In this document: one piece after another, positions 1 to 6,039 of the stretch
How the letters are laid out: every line of letters begins with the position of its first letter
Numbering within the stretch: the stretch's first letter is position 1
DNA from: an uncultured Nitrospina sp.
GTDB lineage: Bacteria; Nitrospinota; Nitrospinia; Nitrospinales; VA-1
DNA: 7,438 nucleotides
Assembly: GCA_950072225.1 (NCBI GenBank)
Contig: CATMOP010000093.1
Location: forward strand, 1 to 7,438
Direction of reading: 5' to 3'
Notes under the pieces: generated by a model
The model's database searches: none
Seen by the model: the letters and a program-made list of their open reading frames with translations, nothing else
What the model was told of the DNA's origin: nothing
Translations under genes and position numbers: made by a program

Positions 1-197
1 CGGTAAATTTCATCGGGAACCGGGAGTGAAGCAAAACTTTTTTCAGTTCCGCAAAGGAGAAGGATAAGCGCCAATAGGACTTTAAGGGTGCCTCTGAAAG
101 TCAGCGTTTGCCATGCTACGCTTGCGGAGGTTCTCCGCTGAATGGCAATCTCATTATTTTTCCATTTATTAGAGGCCTTCTGAAAGTAGTTTTTCAC
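1..197 (-). CDS. Secreted protein of unknown function, N-terminal part (cut by the window edge)
   Basis: An open frame of 65 codons begins with GTG at 197-195 and continues through base 1 with no stop. Its first four bases (GTGA) overlap the stop of the DUF4175-like gene. An AAGGA SD motif lies about nine bases upstream inside that gene, so the two are probably translationally coupled. The protein starts with a basic, hydrophilic stretch of about 40 residues (including QRRTSAS). A hydrophobic core LKVLLALILLL follows, then CGTEKSFA and SLPVPDEIY. This reads as a Sec signal peptide with a long n-region and probable cleavage after SFA. The cysteine after the core lacks a proper lipobox because leucine is at -1, so a lipoprotein is less likely. 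The mature domain lies outside the window, so no function can be given. The gene is too short here to be found by a length cut-off, but the frame, SD motif, overlap and signal peptide all agree. Confidence 0.7.
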   Translation of the reverse strand, partial: MKNYFQKASNKWKNNEIAIQRRTSASVAWQTLTFRGTLKVLLALILLLCGTEKSFASLPVPDEIY

Positions 198-3100
198 TGC
201 ACCAGTTCCTTGTAATACTCGTTAACCAGACGTTCGTAACTTTTTGGGGTTTGTTTCTTCATGGCATCCAGGATTTCTTCACGGAAAGCGCGGGGAACTT
301 TGTATTGGTCTTCGGATGGAAGAAGCACTCGTTCTTTTTGCATGCGGATGGGGCCTCCGCGCCTGGAGTCCCGCCGGTTTCCCGTCCCCAGCCTGAGCGG
401 GGTCTCTTTGTTGCCCCGATTAGACATTTGGGTGCCAGAGTTTTTGATTTCGTTTAAAAGCCTCCGGGCTTCCTGAAGGGATTTTAAAGCCCTGTTTTCT
501 GAGTCGACACCCCTTTGCACTTGCCGGGCCTTCAACCGGTTCTGGGCGTTTTTAAGATTCCTTCCTGCATTACCCATGCTTTGGGACAGGGAGGGTGGAA
601 GCAGAGGATTTTCCTGATTCATTTTATTAAACAAATCCCCCATCTCTTCGGCCTGCTGGCTCATTTCTTTTTCCTGCTTGGCCAGTTGGTCCAGTTTGGT
701 TTTTTCCTTATCGGTCAGGAGTGACTGGCCGTTCTTTTCAATAGAGCGTTTCAGAGAACCTAGTTTTTTTGAAATCTCCGCGTTCAGCCGGGCGACTTCC
801 TTCAGGTTTTGCCCTAGCCGGTCGCCAATATCTTCCCTCTGGTTCCGGGTGGTCCGCATATTTCCCTGCCACCGGAATATTTCAGGATAGGTATTTTTGA
901 AAAGCACGTTGAACTCGTTCAAATCGTTCAACTCAGTCAACTCCTTCAAAGTTTCATATTTTTTCTTAATCTGGGGAAGGTTTTCCTTGAATTCTTGAAA
1001 GCTTCGGGTTCGCAGGTTGTCCATTTCACTGACAGTTTTGGATAATTGCCTGCGGGATTCATTCAACGCTTTGAAGTTATCTGCCAAATCTTCATTCAGG
1101 CTGGAATCGATGGTTTTTTGACTCAGGGATTTTATCTTCTGCCTGATTTTTGTTTCCTCTTGCATCAATTCACGCGTCTTTATCATGGCTCTGTGTTCAT
1201 TAAGATACTTTGTATCTTCTTCCAGAAGATTTTGGATGGCTTGCACATCTTTTTTCAATTCATCAAAGAAACTCTTGATCAAAGAATCAAATTGCCGGGC
1301 CTGGTATGCGCGCAGTTTCTGGTTGATTTCCGAGGTTTCCTGGAGGACTCCTTTTTGCTTTTTCTCCATAATTTCAAGTTGCATCACGGATTCATTGATT
1401 TGTTCCAGGATCTGGTTATCTACCAGGGAGTCCATGGATGAAATTGCTTGATCCAACTGGTTCGCCAACATCCTCAGGTCTTCAACAACCTTTTTGAGTT
1501 CTTCCAGAGCTTCATCCATTCTGCCTTGGCTGGCAAGATCTTTGATTTTCTCCAGCGAAGCCAAGGTCTCTTCCAGGTTCAAACTTCGATAGGCCTTGAA
1601 ATTGAGAAATTCATCTGGCATTGCTTGATTCTGCTGGGAAAGTTTTTCCATCATTTTCTGCAGGGTTTGTTGGATTTTATCCAGTTGAGCTTGGAGTTGA
1701 TTGGGAGTCAGCGGAGATTTTTTATTACGGATTTTCTCAAATTCTTCCTGCAGGGCTTCTGTTAATTTGGACAATTGGTTTTCAAGGTCCATGACCTGGT
1801 CCATTTTCTGGCGATTGGTAATTTTAATCAGGTAAAGGACGCTCTGCTCCAAATTAGTGACCATTTTTTCGTTGAGGATTTCGACAGAATCCGTAGCGAA
1901 ACTCACCGGAGTGGGCTTCAATATCGTCCTCTGTATTTTATTGATGGCGTCAATCTGTTCTTCGCGGAGGGTAGTCAATCGGGTTATGATGTTGTTTAAA
2001 AGGGTGAGGTAAGGACGGGGAAAATAATCAAAATCCTTGGCTTGCTCTTTTATGCGCTGGGCAAGACCAATAATGTCAATCAGCGCATCTGCATGCGAGG
2101 CAAGAAGTTTTTTCCCATACATCGCATCGGTGGTGGTGGTTTTCAGAACATCCCCTTCAACGAGGCCATTTGCCAGCAGGGCAATCATTTTTTCTGACAA
2201 CTCTTCCTGTAGGCGCACCAGGTTTTCGCGCTCTTTTCTGCTGTCAAAAACAGTGAAACGATAAATTTCTGACTGTCCGGAGTTGGGGCCGGTGACGTTA
2301 TCGTTATCCTTGATTTCTAAAAAATACTGGACTTCATCCCCCTGTTGAAGGTTTTCCAGGGAGAGGCTCCAGGTGAAACTCCCAGTCGAATCCTTTACCG
2401 ACCGCTTGAAGCGTTTGACGCTTTTTTTTAGGATAGTTTCGTTGACTTGGGCGATCAGGTCGATTTGCCGGAGGCCAAAATCATCGTGGGCTTCATAAAA
2501 CATCTGCACATTGTCGGTTTCATAATATACAGGCTTGGGATTGGCCGGAAATAATATCACTTGTGGCGACTTGTCCTGTTCAAGCTCAATGGGATATTTT
2601 TCTTCCAGAAGGATCTTTTGCCCATCCTGTTGTTTTATTTTGAATTGGTAATGGCCTTTTTCACGTAGTATTAATGAACCCTCCAAATTTTTGGAGTCTT
2701 TCAGTTCCATTATAAAGTAGTCGCGGTTATTCACTGCCAGTACCACTCCATCGACAGGCTGATTACTCTTGCCTTTGATTTTGACTTGGGTTCCGGGCAA
2801 AGCTTTGATGGAACCATCTGAAGGGAAAATTGTTTTCCTCTTTAATTGGGTGTATGCGGGAAAGGCAAACGTCAGGGATAGGTCTTTGATACGATACTCG
2901 GGCCGACTGCCGACATATTTGGAGTCCTTCTGGTTTTTATTTGGCATGGCCTGAGCTTGGGCCAATTCCTGCGAATCTGAAGGGCGCTGTTTCCAGAAAT
3001 CGGGCAATGCCCCCGTAACCATGATTAGCGCTAATAGCGTAACCAGAAACAAGTTGCGTGCGGGAACAACTTGTTGGTAGCTGATTACCGAATCCGGGTC

Positions 3101-3514
3101 GAGATTCTGGATGGCGGATTGGGTGCGTTGGAGATGTTTGCGAATGAAAGAAAGGGAGAATAGCGTTTTTTTTCCTTGATCATCGGTTAAATGATGTTCC
3201 AATTGTGATGCATTGATCAGGGAATTGTTCAGTTCCGGATATTTGATTTCGGCAAGAAGCGCGGCCTGGTCCCGGTTTATTCTGGAAAACCCCCGGGTGG
3301 AAGTGAGGCCCCAGCCAATTAAAACCAAGATCAAACCAGAGAACCCATAGCTCAATACAGGGGTGGGGAAATAAAAATATAAGCCCGTTGCCAAGGAGCC
3401 ACCGGCTAAAACGGTTGATACTGAATAGGCGATCTTAATGAGAAGAACCCGGTTCCACTCAGCCTGAACCCGGTCGAGAAAGCTGTGGATTTTTGAATTG
3501 GGTTCCATATACAC
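194..3514 (-). CDS. DUF4175-like large membrane-anchored coiled-coil protein
   Basis: A protein of 1106 residues whose biochemical role is unknown. Hydrophobic segments at about residues 23-48 and 52-72 form an N-terminal membrane hairpin, and a third lies at about 153-172. Residues about 205-425 look beta-rich and extracytoplasmic, with DDFGL near 344-348 and DNDNVTGPNSGQSEIYRFTV near 403-422, which resemble DUF4175 family motifs. From about 425 to 1000 the sequence is dominated by K/E/Q/L-rich helical, coiled-coil-like segments. A basic Gly/Arg/Asn stretch (RGNKE to RRGG) follows, then a short conserved-looking tail (PSEDQYKVPRAFREEILDAM) ending ERLVNEYYKELVQ. The longest frame starts at GTG 3514; an in-frame ATG two codons later (3508) is equally plausible, and neither has a good SD site. 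The gene is first in its transcript and overlaps the next gene by four bases. The family assignment is from recalled motifs, not a search. Confidence 0.75.
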   Translation of the reverse strand: MYMEPNSKIHSFLDRVQAEWNRVLLIKIAYSVSTVLAGGSLATGLYFYFPTPVLSYGFSGLILVLIGWGLTSTRGFSRINRDQAALLAEIKYPELNNSLINASQLEHHLTDDQGKKTLFSLSFIRKHLQRTQSAIQNLDPDSVISYQQVVPARNLFLVTLLALIMVTGALPDFWKQRPSDSQELAQAQAMPNKNQKDSKYVGSRPEYRIKDLSLTFAFPAYTQLKRKTIFPSDGSIKALPGTQVKIKGKSNQPVDGVVLAVNNRDYFIMELKDSKNLEGSLILREKGHYQFKIKQQDGQKILLEEKYPIELEQDKSPQVILFPANPKPVYYETDNVQMFYEAHDDFGLRQIDLIAQVNETILKKSVKRFKRSVKDSTGSFTWSLSLENLQQGDEVQYFLEIKDNDNVTGPNSGQSEIYRFTVFDSRKERENLVRLQEELSEKMIALLANGLVEGDVLKTTTTDAMYGKKLLASHADALIDIIGLAQRIKEQAKDFDYFPRPYLTLLNNIITRLTTLREEQIDAINKIQRTILKPTPVSFATDSVEILNEKMVTNLEQSVLYLIKITNRQKMDQVMDLENQLSKLTEALQEEFEKIRNKKSPLTPNQLQAQLDKIQQTLQKMMEKLSQQNQAMPDEFLNFKAYRSLNLEETLASLEKIKDLASQGRMDEALEELKKVVEDLRMLANQLDQAISSMDSLVDNQILEQINESVMQLEIMEKKQKGVLQETSEINQKLRAYQARQFDSLIKSFFDELKKDVQAIQNLLEEDTKYLNEHRAMIKTRELMQEETKIRQKIKSLSQKTIDSSLNEDLADNFKALNESRRQLSKTVSEMDNLRTRSFQEFKENLPQIKKKYETLKELTELNDLNEFNVLFKNTYPEIFRWQGNMRTTRNQREDIGDRLGQNLKEVARLNAEISKKLGSLKRSIEKNGQSLLTDKEKTKLDQLAKQEKEMSQQAEEMGDLFNKMNQENPLLPPSLSQSMGNAGRNLKNAQNRLKARQVQRGVDSENRALKSLQEARRLLNEIKNSGTQMSNRGNKETPLRLGTGNRRDSRRGGPIRMQKERVLLPSEDQYKVPRAFREEILDAMKKQTPKSYERLVNEYYKELVQ

Positions 3515-3538
3515 ATTTGGGAAATTCGTCTATCTTCT

Positions 3539-3568
3539 ATTTTATTACACCCGTGCTGTGAATCCCAA
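3539..3568 (-). promoter_or_regulatory. Candidate sigma-70 promoter for the DUF4175-like gene
   Basis: Read on the minus strand, TTGGGA (3568-3563, four of six matches to TTGACA) is separated by 18 bases from TAAAAT (3544-3539, five of six matches to TATAAT). Transcription would begin near 3532 and leave a leader of about 20 bases before the start codons at 3514 or 3508. Position and spacing fit, but the surrounding DNA is AT-rich, so a chance match is possible. Confidence 0.35.
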
Positions 3569-3590
3569 TGAATAAACCTGTTTTATTTGG

Positions 3591-3653
3591 TTGGTGGTAA
3601 TCTTTCAGATAAAAAATTAAAGACCCTTTATTAAATTGGAATAATTCCACCAA
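3591..3653. repeat. Inverted repeats in an AT-rich intergenic stretch
   Basis: TTGGTGG at 3591-3597 is complementary to CCACCAA at 3647-3653 across about 49 bases. Inside the right part is a perfect 13-base palindrome, TGGAATAATTCCA (3637-3649). No U-tract follows, so this is not a standard terminator. It could be an operator-like site or chance in AT-rich DNA. The rest of 3515-3740 holds no coding sequence that I can support. Confidence 0.35.
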
Positions 3654-3740
3654 ATATGAATCAAATTAATAGACAAGAGTTATGTTGAACTGGTTATTGA
3701 TAAGCTTGTGTTTCTACAAAATATGACCGATGAGACTATT

Positions 3741-3857
3741 ATGAAAGCTTCTTCACAAAATAAAAAGCGCTTGATGATTGCCATTTTGCTGGCCGTGGGC
3801 TTTTTATTCATGTCTTCCACCACCATTGCGATGCCTCTTCTGTCAAGGGCGGAGTAA
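3741..3857 (+). pseudogene. Truncated 5' end of a secreted-protein gene (signal peptide only)
   Basis: From ATG at 3741 the frame encodes MKASSQNKKRLMIAILLAVG, then FLFMSSTTIAMPLL. This is a textbook Sec signal peptide: a basic n-region with KKR, a hydrophobic core of about 16 residues, and likely cleavage after TIA. An in-frame ATG at 3723 would add six residues (MTDETI); neither start has a strong SD site. After only a few residues of mature protein the frame enters the proposed insertion-sequence end at 3841 and stops at TAA 3855-3857, so the last four residues (SRAE) would be encoded by the element. I read it as the surviving 5' end of a gene cut by the insertion. The lost mature domain cannot be guessed. 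A real 38-residue secreted peptide is a weaker alternative. Confidence 0.5.
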
Positions 3858-3943
3858 ATATGTACCAGCGTGGCAGAGTAAAAGTGTGCCACCTGCACTA
3901 TGCTTTCCTTCCTGAAGCTAACTAACAATCAGGAGGAAGGCGA
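3841..3943 (+). mobile_element. Left-end remnant of an IS21-family insertion sequence (no transposase left)
   Basis: The stretch begins TGTCAAGGGCGGAGTAAA and carries two imperfect 20-base direct repeats. A spacer with CCTTCCTGAAGCTAACTAAC follows, then an AGGAGGAAGGCGA ribosome-binding-site-like sequence. A TG terminus, repeated GGCGGAGTAAAA-TGTACCA-type boxes and a strong SD leading into istA are what I recall from IS21-family left ends. Here the sequence after the SD is not istA but the antisense of a ComF-like gene, so the istA/istB body and right end are gone. CCTTCCTGA (3907-3915) can pair with TCAGG/AGGAAGG (3929-3940) and would mask the SD, a common protection against read-through expression in mobile elements. 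The right limit is uncertain by several bases because the SD and the ComF fragment run into each other. The family call rests on memory of the end structure, not a database match. Confidence 0.55.
3848..3891 (+). repeat. Two 20-base direct repeats, 24-base period, in the IS end
   Basis: GGCGGAGTAAATATGTACCA (3848-3867) and GGCAGAGTAAAAGTGTGCCA (3872-3891) match at 16 of 20 positions. Repeated subterminal boxes of this sort are typical transposase-binding sites near IS21-family ends. Their presence supports a true element end here rather than random sequence. Confidence 0.7.
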
Positions 3944-4180
3944 GGGGATTATGGCATCGAATTTTTCAATACCTTTGTATTTACTAAGTAAATCAACAAT
4001 GTTTTTGGTGGTGTATTTATCGTTTCTATATTTAAGCCTAAAGACCAGTTCGCCCATTTCACTTCGGGTATTCTTAAATTGATCGTGCCCAAATTCATCA
4101 GTTCCTAGATAAACGCTATCAAGTGTGTGAACATCATAGGCAAAGCCTTTGTCCCAGTTTCCCTCAAGTTTTATTGCCAC
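3929..4180 (-). pseudogene. ComF-like phosphoribosyltransferase, N-terminal fragment
   Basis: An 83-residue frame starts at GTG 4180 behind a good SD (AAAGGA, five to seven bases upstream), so the 5' end looks intact. The sequence includes LEGNWDKGFAYDVHTLDSVY, YLGTDEFGHDQF, TRSEMGELVFRLKYRNDK and finally FDAIIPSPSS. This matches my recollection of the N-terminal part of ComF-type amidophosphoribosyltransferase-like proteins, in which an IIPVPPS-like strand precedes the catalytic half. The fragment ends within that strand, exactly at the IS remnant. The PRPP-binding loop and the whole phosphoribosyltransferase fold core are missing, so the product cannot be an active enzyme. Full-length relatives are roughly two to three times longer. 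The slipin gene lies upstream on the same strand, 122 bases away. Confidence 0.6.
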
Positions 4181-4202
4181 TCTTTTCCTTTGTTGCGGAG
4201 CG
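4181..4202. repeat. 22-base direct repeat, copy 1 (upstream of the ComF fragment start)
   Basis: This copy matches 4310-4331 at 20 of 22 positions with a 129-base offset; the core CCTTTGTTGCGGA (4187-4199) is identical. Read on the minus strand it supplies the SD site (AAAGGA) directly before the GTG start of the ComF-like fragment. The other copy encodes the last residues of the slipin. Confidence 0.65.
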
Positions 4203-4219
4203 TGTGATATTTAACCTTT

Positions 4220-4245
4220 GCTTTCATGCCCCGCAGGGGTAAAGC
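4220..4245. other. Hairpin in the spacer between the slipin and the ComF fragment
   Basis: GCTTT (4220-4224) and AAAGC (4241-4245) enclose an inner CCCC-GCA-GGGG stem-loop, giving an interrupted hairpin of 26 bases. It lies downstream of the slipin stop on the minus strand and might slow or end transcription or stabilise the mRNA 3' end. It has no U-tract in either direction, so an intrinsic terminator is not supported. Confidence 0.3.
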
Positions 4246-4302
4246 GAAGAATCGCGCATTGGCCTTCTTAAGAATGACAGTTCAACTTTTTTTTACACCC
4301 TG

Positions 4303-5052
4303 TCAAGCATCTTTCCCTTTGTTGCGGAACGAATCGAATAGCTCAAGTGGAATGGGGAGATAAGTATGCGTTCCATCCTTTGAAGAAAGATCCAGCAGGG
4401 TTTGGAAAAAGCGCAACTGCAGGGCAGGGGGGTGCGCCCCGATAAGGTCTGCGGCATCACAGGTTTTCTGCGCCGCTTCAAACTCACCCTGGGCATTGAT
4501 GACTCGAGCCCGCCTCTCGCGTTCGGCTTCTGCCTGTTTTGCCAGGGCGCGTTGCATTTCCTGCGGCAGGTCGACATTTTTGACCTCTACATTGGCAACT
4601 TTAACTCCCCAGGGTTCGGTTTGCTCATCAATGACCCTTTGCAGATGAGCGTTGATCTCTTCCCGATTGGATAACAGATCATCAAGCGTGCTCTGGCCTA
4701 AAATACTTCGCAAAGTCGTTTGTGCGATCTGGGAAGTTGCGTAAAGATAGTCTTCCACCTGAATAATCGCTTTTTGAGAATCGAGAACACGGAAATAAAT
4801 TACCGCATTGACCTTTACCGTCACGTTATCCTTGGTGATGATATCTTGAGGGGGAACATCCATGACCACGGTGCGCAAGCTGACCTTGACCATTTTCTGG
4901 ATTCCGGGAACAACGATGATGATTCCCGGCCCCTTGACCTTCCAGAATTTTCCGAATAGAAAAATCACGCCTCTTTCGTATTCACGCAAAACCTTGAACA
5001 TGCTGAATGCCAGCAGGGCGAGCAATACCAACAAGGTCATTAGAACATCCAT
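4303..5052 (-). CDS. SPFH/band-7 slipin (stomatin-like membrane scaffold protein)
   Basis: A complete 249-residue slipin. Residues 3-20 form an N-terminal hydrophobic anchor. The band-7/SPFH domain runs from about 22 to 180, with the family-typical REYERGVIFLFGKF (23-36), GPGIIIVVPGIQKM (41-54), DVPPQDIITKDNVTVKVNAV (65-84), a YATSQIAQTTLRSILGQ-like helix (104-120) and WGVKVANVEVKNVDLPQEMQ (148-167). An Ala/Glu-rich coiled coil (AKQAEAERERRARVINAQGE, 171-190) leads to the oligomerisation region LQLRFFQTLLDLS and the tail YLPIPLELFDSF. Slipins build ring-like oligomers in the inner membrane and are thought to organise membrane microdomains and control partner proteases. The start at 5052 is supported by a GGGAGA SD six bases upstream. 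The usual partner NfeD, a membrane protease-like protein, is not adjacent on either side here, which makes this an orphan slipin within the window. Confidence 0.92.
   Translation of the reverse strand: MDVLMTLLVLLALLAFSMFKVLREYERGVIFLFGKFWKVKGPGIIIVVPGIQKMVKVSLRTVVMDVPPQDIITKDNVTVKVNAVIYFRVLDSQKAIIQVEDYLYATSQIAQTTLRSILGQSTLDDLLSNREEINAHLQRVIDEQTEPWGVKVANVEVKNVDLPQEMQRALAKQAEAERERRARVINAQGEFEAAQKTCDAADLIGAHPPALQLRFFQTLLDLSSKDGTHTYLPIPLELFDSFRNKGKDA
4310..4331. repeat. 22-base direct repeat, copy 2 (inside the slipin 3' end)
   Basis: Partner of 4181-4202 (20 of 22 identical). On the minus strand it encodes the SFRNKGKD-type tail of the slipin shortly before its stop codon. The 107 bases between the copies hold the hairpin at 4220-4245 and a TGACAG/CTGTCA inverted repeat (4275-4280, 4300-4305). 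Confidence 0.65.
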
Positions 5053-5162
5053 AACGGTTCTCCCATTAAAGTTCAGACTGTATACCTGATAATAACAATT
5101 TTTCAGACATTCGTCCCAAAATTAAATTGCGGGGTGTCTTTTCGAGAAGTAGCGAATCGGTG

Positions 5163-5183
5163 AAGGCAAATTGCATTTGCCTT
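5163..5183. promoter_or_regulatory. Perfect 9-bp-arm dyad in the divergent promoter region
   Basis: AAGGCAAAT (5163-5171) and ATTTGCCTT (5175-5183) are exact inverted repeats around a TGC loop. The dyad overlaps the -35 area of a candidate promoter for the plus-strand operon, which suits a repressor or activator operator. Followed by TTTT-C-T on the plus strand, it also resembles a short intrinsic terminator. However, no plus-strand gene upstream obviously needs one, so I favour a regulatory site. Confidence 0.5.
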
Positions 5184-5198
5184 TTCTGATGTTAAAAT
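5171..5198 (+). promoter_or_regulatory. Candidate promoter for the redox operon, possibly giving a leaderless transcript
   Basis: TTGCAT (5171-5176, weak -35) and TAAAAT (5193-5198, five of six matches to TATAAT) are 16 bases apart. A start site about seven bases past the -10 would fall on or next to the ATG at 5205. That would explain the absence of a clear SD site before that gene. The match is weak on the -35 side. The rest of 5053-5204 shows only the slipin SD site and AT-rich DNA. Confidence 0.35.
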
Positions 5199-5204
5199 GA
5201 GTCC

Positions 5205-6026
5205 ATGCTATATCTTTGGGAACAAAAATTCTTTGTAACATTTGTTGCGGCATTCGTTTGGGTGATACCGGTTGCCTATGCTCAGGCACAACCGCTGAAG
5301 GTCTCCATCCAAAGTGAGGTCGATGACTCGGGAAACGTCAAGCTGGCGTTGACTTTGAAGAATTCAGGTCCCCGGCCGATTTATCATGTTCACCCGATGT
5401 TTCATTTCCACCATTCCATGTCCATGATGTCGAAGATCATGCGTCTTGATCCGGGGCAAAGCATCACCCTGGAAAATGACAGGCATCCTCCTGTTATGCG
5501 GGTGGGCAGGTATCCCCTGACTGCCATGGTGGAATATTGGACGCTCCCGGATGGAGGCATTAAGCAATCGGTTCTGGCAACGGATTCTTTTTTTTTCAAG
5601 GAGACTGTGGAGTCCAAAGTGGAGGGAAGCTTGGAATCGATGACCGATGCGGAATCATCCGTCTTGAAAGTGCATCTTCAGAACCGCTCAGAATCGTTTA
5701 AGAATATAAGAATGATGCTTTTACTCCCTCCCGATCTGGAAACGGAGGAGTTTTCGGGCATGATGGGTTTTACTCTGCGTGGAGGTGAAGAAAAGAATTT
5801 TACCGTCCGTGTCTTCCGCAGGGAAAATAATGGGCAGGATCGTTTTCCCGTTCACTTGATGATAGAATATGGCGAAATGCTGAAACATTATTCCCGGCAG
5901 ATTAATGGCACGATTCGTTTTTCTCCCAGTTGGTACTCAATGGAGTACCGGCTCCACTTTACCGCTTTAGCGTTTATGGTCCTGGTTCTGCTGGGCTATT
6001 ATTACAGAAGGTATAGTCAAAAATAG
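5205..6026 (+). CDS. Signal-peptide and C-terminally anchored envelope protein with a His/Met-rich patch
   Basis: A 273-residue protein I do not recognise by name. A signal peptide covers about residues 1-26 (FFVTFVAAFVWVIPVAYA, cleavage near AYA/QAQ). The C-terminus has one membrane segment (about 251-266, FTALAFMVLVLLGYYY) followed by RRYSQK. The bulk should therefore lie in the periplasm, with a short cytoplasmic basic tail. Residues about 30-135 and 140-240 each look like an immunoglobulin-like beta-sandwich: VKLALTLKNSGPRPIYHV and SVLKVHLQNRSESFKNIRMM are typical opening strands. The first carries a striking patch HVHPMFHFHHSMSMM at 61-75, with five His and four Met, which could bind copper or another soft metal. 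Upstream ATG 5197 is out of frame and soon stops, so ATG 5205 is preferred despite having no good SD. It heads the ppiC-msrA-peroxidase run and is 13 bases from ppiC. Confidence 0.8.
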   Translation: MLYLWEQKFFVTFVAAFVWVIPVAYAQAQPLKVSIQSEVDDSGNVKLALTLKNSGPRPIYHVHPMFHFHHSMSMMSKIMRLDPGQSITLENDRHPPVMRVGRYPLTAMVEYWTLPDGGIKQSVLATDSFFFKETVESKVEGSLESMTDAESSVLKVHLQNRSESFKNIRMMLLLPPDLETEEFSGMMGFTLRGGEEKNFTVRVFRRENNGQDRFPVHLMIEYGEMLKHYSRQINGTIRFSPSWYSMEYRLHFTALAFMVLVLLGYYYRRYSQK

Positions 6027-6039
6027 AAAGGGTGTTTTT

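Noticed and set aside
1046..1441. Long plus-strand open frames opposite the DUF4175-like gene
   Set aside because: They are mirror frames of a biased, coiled-coil-rich gene, lack SD sites and have no recognisable domains.
3848..3891. CRISPR-like repeat pair
   Set aside because: Only two imperfect copies with a four-base gap, next to an IS end; there is no spacer structure.
3680..3928. Minus-strand open frame of 82 codons from TTG 3928, abutting the ComF fragment stop
   Set aside because: It runs antisense through the IS remnant and the signal-peptide frame, has no SD, and shows no recognisable domain. It is better explained as chance opening across a junction.
3951..4082. Plus-strand frame starting ATG 3951 behind the AGGAGG site, possibly istA
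   Set aside because: The translation shows no helix-turn-helix or transposase motif, and it is the antisense of the ComF-like fragment, whose own frame has clear family motifs.
4265..4297. TTCTTAAGAA palindrome followed by a T8 tract, as a plus-strand terminator
   Set aside because: The palindrome is AT-only and separated from the T-tract by more than ten bases, with no plus-strand gene ending here.
4293..4577. Alternative minus-strand frame overlapping the slipin C-terminus
   Set aside because: The slipin frame carries the expected SPFH tail motifs to its stop, so there is no sign of a frameshift.
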